Origin: Gemmatimonas sp.
GTDB lineage: Bacteria > Gemmatimonadota > Gemmatimonadetes > Longimicrobiales > Longimicrobiaceae
Reading direction: 5' to 3'
DNA: 41,397 nt
Assembly: GCA_009380025.1 (NCBI GenBank)
Contig: WHSP01000022.1
Location: 1-41,397, forward strand
Both the position numbers and the translations under genes were made by a program. Of this stretch, positions 7,816 to 15,270 are shown in pieces. Below the pieces are notes generated by a model. It worked only from the letters and a program-made list of their open reading frames with translations. It searched no databases and was not told where the DNA came from. The stretch's first letter is position 1. Each line of letters begins with the position of its first letter.

Positions 7816-8601
7816 ATGGGCAAACCAGCCGTGAGCCCGGCGCGGGGTAGCGATAGTCCCACGGAGGCGGTGGCCGCGAAACGGGAGCGTGCCCAAAGGA
7901 GCGCCATTTCCTCGGCGGCCCGTTGGATTGGGGCGCTCTTACTGGTCGCGCTCCTGGTCTGGATCGGACGGACGGTAGGGGGTCGGCTACCGGCGTTTGT
8001 GGACTGGGTAGAGTCGCAGGGTACCTGGGCGCCGATCCTGTTCGTCCTGGGGTATGCTGCCGCGACGGTCGCCTTTGTACCTGGATCGCTCCTCACCCTG
8101 GCTGCGGGCGCGGTCTTCGGCGTTGCCCGCGGGGTGACGCTCGTCTTCCTCGGCGCCGTTCTCGGTTCGAGCCTCGCCTTCCTCCTGGCCCGCCACGCCG
8201 CGCGTCCACTGGTCGAGTCGCGTATCGCGAACGACTCGCGCTTCGACCGCATCGATCGCGCGGTCGCGAGAAGGGGCCGGAAGATCGTGTTCCTGCTGCG
8301 CCTTTCCCCTCTGCTCCCCTACAACCTCCTCAACTATGCGCTGGGGCTAACTCGGGTGCGCTTCCCCGACTACCTCTTGGCTTCGATCGGGATGCTACCC
8401 GGCACGCTGCTGTACGTCTATTCCGGCAGGGTCATCGGCGATCTCGCGGCACTGGCTGGCGGCGCGAGCATCGATCGAGGTGCGGCCTACTATGCGGTCC
8501 TGGCCCTGGGGCTCGTGGCGACCGCGGCGGTCACGTTCTGGATCACAAGGATCGCTCGCGAGGCGATCCGTACGGAGACGGCAGCGGAGGGCAATGGGTA
8601 G
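7816..8601 (+). CDS. TVP38/TMEM64 (DedA-superfamily) membrane protein
   Basis: A 261-residue inner-membrane protein. After a short polar N-terminus, a hydrophobic segment (WIGALLLVALLVWIG) is followed by the TVP38/TMEM64 core, with FVPGSLLTLAAGAVFG, a reentrant-type segment, and the diagnostic RLSPLLPYNLLNYALGLT block. DedA-superfamily proteins are linked to lipid scrambling and membrane homeostasis. The gene overlaps the following flavoprotein gene by eight bases. TVP38 proteins and FAD-dependent oxidoreductases also occur fused as one polypeptide in other bacteria, which supports a joint function. ATG 7816 is the first in-frame ATG near the family start. The ribosome-binding site is weak. 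Confidence 0.85.
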   Translation: MGKPAVSPARGSDSPTEAVAAKRERAQRSAISSAARWIGALLLVALLVWIGRTVGGRLPAFVDWVESQGTWAPILFVLGYAAATVAFVPGSLLTLAAGAVFGVARGVTLVFLGAVLGSSLAFLLARHAARPLVESRIANDSRFDRIDRAVARRGRKIVFLLRLSPLLPYNLLNYALGLTRVRFPDYLLASIGMLPGTLLYVYSGRVIGDLAALAGGASIDRGAAYYAVLALGLVATAAVTFWITRIAREAIRTETAAEGNG

Positions 8602-10153
8602 CCGACCCGAAGTCAGCGCGGAGACTCCGGATGTGGAGGCGCCCTTCGAGGCGTTGCTTCCTTGGGACGAGCACAATCGTCGACTAGCGACCAACGTCCA
8701 TCCGGTGAGCTGGTCGAACCCGATACCGGGAGGCCGCTATCATCTGGTCGTAATCGGCGCGGGGACCGGTGGGCTCGTCACCGCTGCGATTGCTGTCGCT
8801 CTGGGGGCGCGGGTCGCGCTGATCGAACGGAAGTTGATGGGCGGCGACTGCCTGAACGTCGGGTGCGTACCGTCGAAAGCCGTGATCGGGGCCGCCCGGG
8901 CCTGGGAAGCATCCGCGCGCGGAGAGCGATTCGGCTCGAACGCCCCGACCCATTCCGGCGACTTCGCCGTCGCGATGGAGCGCATGCGGCGCCTCCGGGC
9001 GGATATAAGTGAGCACGACAGCGCCGAGCGCTTCCGAAGCCTCGGGGCAGATGTCTACCTTGGACAGGCCGGTTTCACCGGCCCGGATACCCTTCAGGTC
9101 GGCGGCATGACGACCCTCCGATTCCGGCGGGCGGTCATCGCCACCGGAACCCGCCCAATCATTCCGCCGATTCGCGGTCTCCTGGCTGGTGGATATCGGA
9201 CGAACGAGACGATCTTCTCCCTCACCGAACCGCCACCTCGCCTTGCGGTCGTCGGTGGAGGACCGATCGGATGCGAGCTGGCGCAGGCCTTCGCCGCTTT
9301 CGGTAGCGACGTGACACTCCTCGAGCTCGGCGATCGGATCCTTCCCGCCGACGACCCGGAGGCCGCCGCGGTCGTGGCTCGAGGTCTGGAGCGAAGCGGT
9401 GTCACGATCGTCCGTAACGCGACGATCGACGCGGCGGGGCAAGAGGCCGGAGAAAGGGTTCTGGAAGGCAACTGCAATGGCGAGCCGTTCTCAATCCCCT
9501 TCGACGAGGTGCTGGTTGCTGCTGGGCGGGCGCCGAATATCGAAGGACTGGACCTCGATGCCGCGGAAGTCCGGTTCGGCGCAAACGGGGTCGAAGTGGA
9601 CGATCGGCTGAGAACCTCCAATCCCCGCGTGTTTGCAATCGGCGACGTGGTGTCGAGCCTCCGCTTCACCCATGTGGCGGACGCGCATGCGCGAATGGTG
9701 GTACGGAACGCCCTCTTCTACGGCCGCGAGAAGGTCAGCCGCCTGGTCGTCCCATGGTGTACCTATGCGACGCCGGAGCTCGCCCGGGTCGGCATCCGCC
9801 ACGAGGAGGTGGTGCGGAGGGGTGCGGAGGTCGACACCGTGACCGTGCCCTTCTCGGACGTCGATCGCGCTCGACTCGATGGGGACGACGACGGTTTTCT
9901 CCGCGTCTACCTCGCGAAGGGCTCCGACCGCATCCTCGGAGCAACCGTGGTCGGACAGCAAGCGGGCGAACTGATCACGATGCTGACGCACGCGATGAAG
10001 ACGGGCGCTGGGTTGAGCTCCTTCGGTGACACCATCTTCCCCTATCCCACGCGGGCCGAGGTCGTCCGCAAGGCGGCAGACGGGTGGCGTCGTCAGAAGC
10101 TGACCCCTGCCGTCCAGCGAACTTTTGATCTGTTCTTTCGCTTTTTCCGCTGA
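8594..10153 (+). CDS. MerA-like FAD/NAD(P)-dependent disulfide oxidoreductase
   Basis: A 519-residue class I pyridine nucleotide-disulfide oxidoreductase. The FAD-binding VVIGAGTGGL lies near residue 53 and the redox-active pair GGDCLNVGCVPSK near 84-95. The NAD(P)-binding VVGGGPIGCELA is near 219, AIGDV lies near 350, and the dimerisation domain runs to the end. Where lipoamide dehydrogenases carry a catalytic His, this protein has FPYPT, as MerA-type proteins do. It lacks both the N-terminal heavy-metal domain and the C-terminal vicinal cysteines of true mercuric reductase, and no mer genes are nearby, so the electron acceptor is unknown. An N-terminal extension of about 45 residues precedes the FAD motif. 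ATG 8594 overlaps the TVP38 stop. Confidence 0.85.
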   Translation: MGSRPEVSAETPDVEAPFEALLPWDEHNRRLATNVHPVSWSNPIPGGRYHLVVIGAGTGGLVTAAIAVALGARVALIERKLMGGDCLNVGCVPSKAVIGAARAWEASARGERFGSNAPTHSGDFAVAMERMRRLRADISEHDSAERFRSLGADVYLGQAGFTGPDTLQVGGMTTLRFRRAVIATGTRPIIPPIRGLLAGGYRTNETIFSLTEPPPRLAVVGGGPIGCELAQAFAAFGSDVTLLELGDRILPADDPEAAAVVARGLERSGVTIVRNATIDAAGQEAGERVLEGNCNGEPFSIPFDEVLVAAGRAPNIEGLDLDAAEVRFGANGVEVDDRLRTSNPRVFAIGDVVSSLRFTHVADAHARMVVRNALFYGREKVSRLVVPWCTYATPELARVGIRHEEVVRRGAEVDTVTVPFSDVDRARLDGDDDGFLRVYLAKGSDRILGATVVGQQAGELITMLTHAMKTGAGLSSFGDTIFPYPTRAEVVRKAADGWRRQKLTPAVQRTFDLFFRFFR

Positions 10154-10264
10154 TGGCCGTCGCCCGTCTGGCCAGAAGGAGATCCAGTCGCCTGTGCTGA
10201 AGGCTCGAGTGATGCGTGGGATCGGCTGGGATACAGAGATCGTAGAGCATCGTAGGATGAGGAA

Positions 10265-11359
10265 ATGATCGGAGCGCTGGACCGGAGCCGAGGTGCTCCC
10301 CTGTTGTCGTCTCCCCGCCAGATTTTGGCTTCGCACGACCCACAACCTGCTTCACGCCGGTTCATCGATCTTGGAATCACGCAAGTCGGGACCCGACTGC
10401 TCCTGGGGATCGTGCTCGTCGCGGCGTCCTCGTCAGTCGCCATGGCGCAGGAGCAGGCGACCTTCGAGCTCATCTTCGAGAACGATGCGCTGATCGGCGC
10501 GGTGCCCGGAATCCCCGACTCGGATCGGGAGTACACGAGCGGACTCACGTTCGCCGTCGAACGAGGCGGAGCGCCGCTCTGGGGCGTCTTGACCCCGTCC
10601 ATTCCGGCGTGTGGCGAGCGGTACTCCGGATTCGGAAGTTGTGCCCGCACCCGCTTCGAGACCGGGCACAAGATGTTCACGCCGGACTGGCGGAAGCCGT
10701 GGGTCACGCAGCCGCAAAGGCCGTTCGCTGCGTGGCTTTCTGGCTCGATCACTGCCCTGATCCTGAGCCCGACCGTGGCCAGTGCGCTCCGCGTCGAGGC
10801 CGGGTTCACCGGGCCGCCCGCAATGGGTGAGCACGTCCAGAATTTCATCCACAAGCTCCTGAACTCGAGTGAGGCTGACGGCTGGGATCGTCAGCTCGAG
10901 TTCGAGCCGGCGCTTCTGATCGAGTACCGCGAAGACTACCTGCTCGACGTGGATCTACCGGGGGGCAAGAGAATGGATCTGATCCCGATGTGGCGGGTGA
11001 GCCTGGGGAATCTACGGACGGGAGCCCAGGTCGGCTTGAGAGCCAGGGCGGGTGGCGACATGCCCCATCCCTGGCTGCCCTCGGAGCCCGGCCCCGACAT
11101 CTCGGTGTACGGTTTCGTCGCCGTCCGTGAGACCTGGACGAGGCGGGACCTGTTCCTCGACGGCGTGACACTCGAGGAGATCGATCCGATCGAAAAGCGG
11201 CCGTTCAGGGCGGAGGCGGAACTGGGTGGGACCGTCGTACGGGGGAATCTGCGGTTAACCTCGTCGTTGATCCTCGAGGAGCGACGTTACGAGACGCAAC
11301 CGACGCCACACCGCTACGTCCGGGTCGTCCTGAGCTATACGCCTCAGACGACCCGGTGA
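10265..11359 (+). CDS. LpxR-family lipid A deacylase-like outer-membrane protein
   Basis: A 364-residue protein of the LpxR/DUF2219 family. The motif FENDALIG followed by DREYTSGLTF (residues about 75-100) supplies the Asn-Asp and Ser seen in LpxR active sites. GHKMFTPDW and GWDRQLEFEPALLIEYR are further family blocks. LpxR removes the 3'-acyloxyacyl group of lipid A in the outer membrane. Activity here is inferred. A hydrophobic signal segment (LLLGIVLVAASSSVAMA) begins only at about residue 43, so either the signal peptide has a long polar N-region or translation starts downstream at a non-ATG codon. ATG 10265 has AGGA seven bases upstream. Its stop lies nine bases from the convergent lipoprotein gene. 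Confidence 0.78.
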   Translation: MIGALDRSRGAPLLSSPRQILASHDPQPASRRFIDLGITQVGTRLLLGIVLVAASSSVAMAQEQATFELIFENDALIGAVPGIPDSDREYTSGLTFAVERGGAPLWGVLTPSIPACGERYSGFGSCARTRFETGHKMFTPDWRKPWVTQPQRPFAAWLSGSITALILSPTVASALRVEAGFTGPPAMGEHVQNFIHKLLNSSEADGWDRQLEFEPALLIEYREDYLLDVDLPGGKRMDLIPMWRVSLGNLRTGAQVGLRARAGGDMPHPWLPSEPGPDISVYGFVAVRETWTRRDLFLDGVTLEEIDPIEKRPFRAEAELGGTVVRGNLRLTSSLILEERRYETQPTPHRYVRVVLSYTPQTTR

Positions 11360-11368
11360 AGCGTCGCG

Positions 11369-11692
11369 TTAGCAGCCTCCCTCCACGATCGATCGCCACC
11401 TTGCCTGTTTCGCACGCACATCACTCGACGCAAGGTTGAACCTCGACTGGAGCTGTCGGACCTGCTGCAGGCGCTCGCCAGCGATTGCGGCGGCGTTCAT
11501 CCCGACGCGGTGCCCGTAGGCGCCCGCGGCGAGGAAGCAGTTCGACGGAGACAGCCGAAGCGTCGAGATCGGGCTTCCCACGCCGAACGACGTCGTCGTT
11601 CCGGGCAAACCGACGCTGACCCCGCCGCAGCCGGCCAGGGCGGTGATTGCACAGAGGGCAAGTACCGGCGGAAGCTTTCTCCAGATCGCCAT
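11369..11692 (-). CDS. Small hypothetical lipoprotein
   Basis: A 107-residue protein with a type II signal peptide (MAIWRKLPPVLALCAITALAGC), lipobox LAGC. The mature part begins with a Gly/Ser/Thr-rich stretch. It then has a helical region rich in Arg, Gln and Ala (AAAIAGERLQQVRQLQ) and ends in Cys. I do not recognise a family. ATG 11692 has AGGAG eight bases upstream and was preferred to an upstream in-frame ATG. It converges with the LpxR-like gene. Confidence 0.7.
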   Translation of the reverse strand: MAIWRKLPPVLALCAITALAGCGGVSVGLPGTTTSFGVGSPISTLRLSPSNCFLAAGAYGHRVGMNAAAIAGERLQQVRQLQSRFNLASSDVRAKQARWRSIVEGGC

Positions 11693-11706
11693 GAGTCCTT
11701 CTCCTG

Positions 11707-11740
11707 GGAACACGATGGTGAAGTTATGACGACGTGTTCC
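11707..11740. promoter_or_regulatory. Inverted repeat upstream of the small lipoprotein gene
   Basis: GGAACACG (11707-11714) and CGTGTTCC (11733-11740) are perfect 8-base arms separated by 18 bases, ending 15 bases upstream of the minus-strand start codon at 11692. It may be an operator or a leader hairpin. Nothing more can be said from sequence. Confidence 0.35.
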
Positions 11741-11797
11741 TGATCGTCATAGTCGCAATTTCCGCGGAACGAAGTAGTCCAGAACCACGCGAAATCA

Positions 11798-11866
11798 CCC
11801 TGGCAGCGCGGGCGTCTCGCCCGCCCGGCACGTAACGCCCATGCGGGCCAGGCCTGCGCTCCCAGG
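11798..11866. repeat. Palindrome-ended intergenic element, copy 2
   Basis: CCCTGGCAGCGCGGGCGTCT opens this element and GGCCTGCGCTCCCAGG closes it, related to the ends of the 7610-7721 element but with a shorter centre. It lies between two minus-strand genes. Confidence 0.62.
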
Positions 11867-11976
11867 AAGCTGAACCCATCGCCCGTGGGTTCCGCACTTC
11901 GTCTCGCCAAGCGGGTTCTGGCGAGATCGGTTGCCTGGGTTCGCTTGTTCAATCGGTGTCCCAATCGTGATTCCGC

Positions 11977-13530
11977 TCACCATCGCAAGGCGCCTCCCGA
12001 CCGGTATGAGAGTGGCGCCGAGCCTCGACGAACTCTCAGCCAGCTTGGAAGTCGGAAACCCGGGTCTGCTTTGCCGAGGGCTCCATATGCCGCCCCTCGT
12101 GAGACATCGACGCTTCCTGGCGATCCCCCGACGACGCCGATCGTCAGCTGGAGCGGTGCCCCCGATCCCCGTCGGTCCGAGCGGACCGGAGGCAGTGGCT
12201 CCAAGCGTCCCCTGGGCTCCCGCGCAGCCCTCTCGGGAACGCTAACGAGCTCGGCTCGCGGGAGTTCGGGTGCGCAGTCCAGACAGCTTGCCGTGAGGGT
12301 GGGGATATCCAGCCTCGGTACCGGCCCGGGCTCCTCGGCACGCGTCAGCGCGTCCTCGCTCCCCGGCAGGCCAGATTCGACGGCGACAACGGTCCGGTCA
12401 CCCGCGGTCGAGGGTGGCGTGGCTGGAGACGCGTCCGGAACGGCCAAAGGTCGCGGCGCCGCCAATCCGACGACCGCCACCGGTGCTAGAGCTACCGGTG
12501 CTTCGTCCAGGGAGATACCAATACCGGGAAGGAGCCACGCGCCCGCCAGGAACGTGAAGGACGCCGGCAAAAGCAGAACGCCACGACCCGGTGCAGTTCT
12601 CGGTGGCTCCGCCACCCCGAGGATCTTCTCCACCCGCTGGGTCAGGTCTCCTCGGCCGCCCCTCGCGCTCGTGGCGAGGGTGGGCTCACCATAGTGCCTT
12701 CGCTCCGCGAGCCGGGTCAGGCAGCCCGCATACGACCGCCGACCCACTCCGCCGCTCAGGACGAGCTCGTCGCACGCGATCTCACGAGCCAGGTCGAGCC
12801 GCCGCGCGGCCCAGCGGACCGCCGGCAGGTAGAAGAAGAGCCGCTCCATCAGACGCTGCGCCAGATTCGACCAGTCGTCGTACCGACGCACATGCGCCAG
12901 CTCGTGGACCACGATCCCCTTCCATTCTTCTTCGGTCAGCACGTCGAGCAGAGCCACCGGGAGGAGCACGACTGGCCTGATGAAGCCGAGCGTGCACGGC
13001 ACGCCGACGCCTTCGGAGAGGAGGACGCGGACGCCGCGGCGCCCGTGAAGGGTGTGCAGCGGGTCGACGATTCGGGCCAGCGAGGGCGGCAACGCCTTCG
13101 CCTCCTGCCTCAGCTTGCGCACACCGTGGGTCGAGCCGATAAGCAGGAGCGCTCGAAGTAAACCGACCCCCACCAACGCGGTTGTCGCTCCGATGATCAG
13201 TCCGGCGGCCTCTCCCGGGAACTCGATCGAGACCTTCGAGATCCAACCCCCGTCAGGCCATCCGGGCGCACCGGTCGGTAGTTGAACGTTTGGGCTCGTG
13301 ACGGCTTCGAACGCGGCGTCTCCCTCGACCCACCTGCCGTTCAGCAGGTTCAAAAGAGGCAGCCCCGCGACCAGCGCGAACCCGCCGAGCCAGATCACAC
13401 TTCGGGCTCCCGCGCGCCGCCCCGCTGCCAGCCGCGCTACGGCGTCCGTCGCCGCGACGACCAGAACGCCCTGCCACGCTGCGTTCAGAATGGCCTGTAC
13501 GAGCTCCACCGCCCAGGGCTCAATCGTCAT
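11977..13530 (-). CDS. M56 family (BlaR1/MecR1-type) membrane metallopeptidase
   Basis: A 517-residue integral-membrane zinc peptidase. Hydrophobic segments near residues 10-30, 43-65 and 108-130 precede the cytoplasmic protease part with HELAHVRRYDD (about residue 206) and AREIACDELVL (about 245-255), the M56 zinc motifs. A further membrane segment (VLLLPASFTFLAGAWLLPG) follows near residue 310. The remaining 190 residues are Pro/Ala-rich and contain no penicillin-binding sensor domain, so this is a BlaR1-like relay for an unknown signal. A CLDC motif sits in this tail. In known systems M56 proteins inactivate a BlaI-type repressor, and the partner gene overlaps its start by 11 bases upstream. 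Confidence 0.86.
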   Translation of the reverse strand: MTIEPWAVELVQAILNAAWQGVLVVAATDAVARLAAGRRAGARSVIWLGGFALVAGLPLLNLLNGRWVEGDAAFEAVTSPNVQLPTGAPGWPDGGWISKVSIEFPGEAAGLIIGATTALVGVGLLRALLLIGSTHGVRKLRQEAKALPPSLARIVDPLHTLHGRRGVRVLLSEGVGVPCTLGFIRPVVLLPVALLDVLTEEEWKGIVVHELAHVRRYDDWSNLAQRLMERLFFYLPAVRWAARRLDLAREIACDELVLSGGVGRRSYAGCLTRLAERRHYGEPTLATSARGGRGDLTQRVEKILGVAEPPRTAPGRGVLLLPASFTFLAGAWLLPGIGISLDEAPVALAPVAVVGLAAPRPLAVPDASPATPPSTAGDRTVVAVESGLPGSEDALTRAEEPGPVPRLDIPTLTASCLDCAPELPRAELVSVPERAAREPRGRLEPLPPVRSDRRGSGAPLQLTIGVVGGSPGSVDVSRGAAYGALGKADPGFRLPSWLRVRRGSAPLSYRSGGALRW

Positions 13531-13912
13531 CGCGCCCCTCCTCGAGCACGAGCTCCTTCAACCTAGCCAACTCCTCGTCGTCGACGTCCTCGTCGCCCAG
13601 CAGGTTCAGCAGCAACTCCTCCCTCGAGCCGTCGAAGAAGCGCGTCAGGAAGTAGTGCAGCGCGCTACGCCGTGCCTCGGAACGGGTGACAAGAGGCCGA
13701 TAGACTCGCGATCGACCACGGACCGTCGATGTCAGGTATCCCTTGTCCTCCAGGATCCCCAGTATCGTGCGGATGGTGCTGCCCGCCAGCTCAATATCTC
13801 GCTCTGCGAGCACCGATCCGATCTCCGATGTCGTCGACTTTCCTCGGTGCCAGATCACCTTCATCAGCCGTAGCTCGGCTTCGGTGAGAGTCGGCGAAGT
13901 GGGGCGAGCCAT
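13520..13912 (-). CDS. BlaI/MecI/CopY-family repressor
   Basis: A 130-residue winged-helix regulator. The N-terminal half has LTEAELRLMKVIWHRGKSTT and the recognition-helix region STIRTILGILEDKGYL. The C-terminal helices, ending in a very acidic tail, would give dimerisation. BlaI-type repressors bind operators at their own promoter and are cut or released through the cognate M56 peptidase, encoded immediately downstream with an 11-base overlap. ATG 13912 has AGGAG eight bases upstream. A strong-looking promoter and repeated palindromic motifs lie just upstream, consistent with autoregulation. Confidence 0.9.
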   Translation of the reverse strand: MARPTSPTLTEAELRLMKVIWHRGKSTTSEIGSVLAERDIELAGSTIRTILGILEDKGYLTSTVRGRSRVYRPLVTRSEARRSALHYFLTRFFDGSREELLLNLLGDEDVDDEELARLKELVLEEGRDDD

Positions 13913-13931
13913 CCAGCGTTCTCCTGGGCTA

Positions 13932-13942
13932 TCGCGAATGAA
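13932..13942. promoter_or_regulatory. Candidate BlaI-type operator site 1
   Basis: TCGCGAATGAA, identical to the 11 bases at 13997-14007. It lies between the -10 element of the minus-strand promoter and the repressor start codon. The repeat is exact and in the same orientation 65 bases apart, about six helical turns. Confidence 0.45.
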
Positions 13943-13958
13943 TTAGCTGTCTCACTCC

Positions 13959-13987
13959 AGTCTATGCGATCATCGTGCCTCTGTCAA
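13959..13987 (-). promoter_or_regulatory. Promoter of the repressor/M56 operon
   Basis: On the minus strand TTGACA (13987-13982) is a perfect -35 box. It is followed after 17 bases by TAGACT (13964-13959), four of six to the -10 consensus. The start codon is 46 bases downstream of the -10. This is the best-looking promoter in the window, and it is flanked on both sides by the TCGCGAATGAA repeat. Confidence 0.65.
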
Positions 13988-13991
13988 CGAA

Positions 13992-14007
13992 TTCCTTCGC
14001 GAATGAA
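13992..14007. promoter_or_regulatory. Candidate BlaI-type operator site 2
   Basis: TTCCTTCGCGAATGAA is symmetrical at 14 of 16 positions about a TTCGCGAA core and begins five bases upstream of the -35 box. Its right half, TCGCGAATGAA, is repeated exactly at 13932-13942. Confidence 0.45.
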
Positions 14008-14072
14008 GTAAAAGAGTTGCAACGGGTTGCGATCCAAGCCGAGTTAGGAAGGTGTCCCCGCTCTCGTATTCG

Positions 14073-14519
14073 CTACTGAGGGGCCGTGGGTAGCGGAAGG
14101 GCGTCACCGGGCGACTTGAAGGGGATCCCCGAGACGTCGCGTTTGTCGACGAGGACGTACAACCAGCGCTGATCGGGCGTGCCTCCCGCCGTGTTGCTGC
14201 AACGGAGCACCTTCCCGTTCACTGGGTTCCTGACGCCGTCCTGAAACTGACGAATGGCGTCGAGCTCCAGCTTGCGGAAGCTGTCTTCACCAGGCCGCGG
14301 TGTCTCACCATAGATCGCGCACATGAGCGTGAACGCCGGTTTCTCGGTCTGGTGCTCTCGACGACGACGTTCGAGGTCGTTCGTGATCCCGATGTAGAAC
14401 TGAGAGCAGTCCGGCTTCATCAGGAACGCCTTCAACACGTCGCGGAGATGGCCGATGACGCCTTCGTAGTCGACGACCTCACGTTTGAGGCGGTAGTGGT
14501 AAGTCAGCTTGAGGGCCAT
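14073..14519 (-). CDS. GIY-YIG nuclease-like protein
   Basis: A 148-residue protein. The segment FYIGITNDLERRRREHQ (about residues 41-57) matches the YIG strand and following Arg helix of GIY-YIG nucleases. A later E-L-D-A-I-R-Q-F helix could supply the metal-binding Glu. A clear GIY half is not visible, so the domain is divergent and catalytic activity is uncertain. The start at 14519 is supported by GGAGGA upstream. It has no obvious partner: the neighbouring repressor pair has its own promoter. Confidence 0.58.
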   Translation of the reverse strand: MALKLTYHYRLKREVVDYEGVIGHLRDVLKAFLMKPDCSQFYIGITNDLERRRREHQTEKPAFTLMCAIYGETPRPGEDSFRKLELDAIRQFQDGVRNPVNGKVLRCSNTAGGTPDQRWLYVLVDKRDVSGIPFKSPGDALPLPTAPQ

Positions 14520-15270
14520 CGGCGTATTCCTCCAGGGTCAAGGTCGAAGGGTGAGGTCAACCAGGGAGTGTGCCCCTCGACAGCCTGATAGGGAAGGGGC
14601 GGTCGACCCAGCAGAGATCTCTCCAGTTGGGCCGTATCAATAGGGTCGTTTCGAGCGGCCGAGTCAACACATTCGGCGTCGCCCCGAAGGCGGTCGCTCA
14701 GAGAATGTGACCTCGAAGCGGCCTCGACCGTCTAAGGATCAGGGACCCGCAGCTTTCCGCCCCATTCGGCACTTCCCCCGTGCCTAGAAACCCACTCACC
14801 AAGCCGAATCTGCGACCTCCCAGAGCGGTACCAGACAGCGAAAAATTTCCCTGCTTTTATGAGATATCAGGGAGCTTATGGTCGCTGTTCCTGGGATAGT
14901 CGGTGGGTGATACCCCCGGTTGTCATACCATAAGCAGTTGTGGTAAGCACACTTGAATATGTCTGGAGCCGACCTGGTTCTCTCCTTGCCATGGCGGGGC
15001 CACCCGAAGGCTGGAAGCGACCGGCAGCGAAGTGTGGAAGGAGGGTGGAGGCAGAGACCGCGGTGGCCGCGATCGGCGGTCGCGGTAGAGCAAAGGAGCG
15101 TCGAATCGGCGGGTTGTGCTCGTCGTCCGGCGTGGTGTGGGCACGGCGATCGGCCGTGGTCGCACCCAGCATCTCCGTGCGACGAGGCGAAGACCCGTAG
15201 CGCGGCATTCAGGCTCGAGGGTCGGCGACAACGGCCCGTGGAGCTGGGGTTCATAGAAAACGACTTCATC
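14520..15270. other. Leader region of the polysaccharide cluster, no clear gene
   Basis: About 750 bases between the minus-strand GIY-YIG-like gene and the first glycan gene. An AT-richer patch (14840-14960) holds an 8-base inverted repeat, CTTATGGT (14875-14882) and ACCATAAG (14927-14934), with a TTGTCA hexamer at 14920-14925. I see no good -10 at the right distance. The reading frame of the downstream gene is open back to 14953, but its translation there is Arg/Trp/Ser-rich and looks non-coding. The stretch from 15040 to 15230 has several self-complementary GC-rich segments and may be a structured mRNA leader. Confidence 0.4.

Noticed and set aside
8594-10153. Annotation as mercuric reductase
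   Set aside because: The N-terminal heavy-metal domain and C-terminal Cys pair are missing and there are no mer neighbours.
11977-13912. Reading the BlaI/M56 pair as a beta-lactam resistance switch
   Set aside because: There is no penicillin-binding sensor domain and no beta-lactamase gene nearby.
15081-15090. CGCGGTAG resembles the ops element (GGCGGTAG) found before polysaccharide operons
   Set aside because: It is a seven-of-eight match in GC-rich DNA, where such matches are expected by chance. No JUMPstart context and no RfaH gene are visible.
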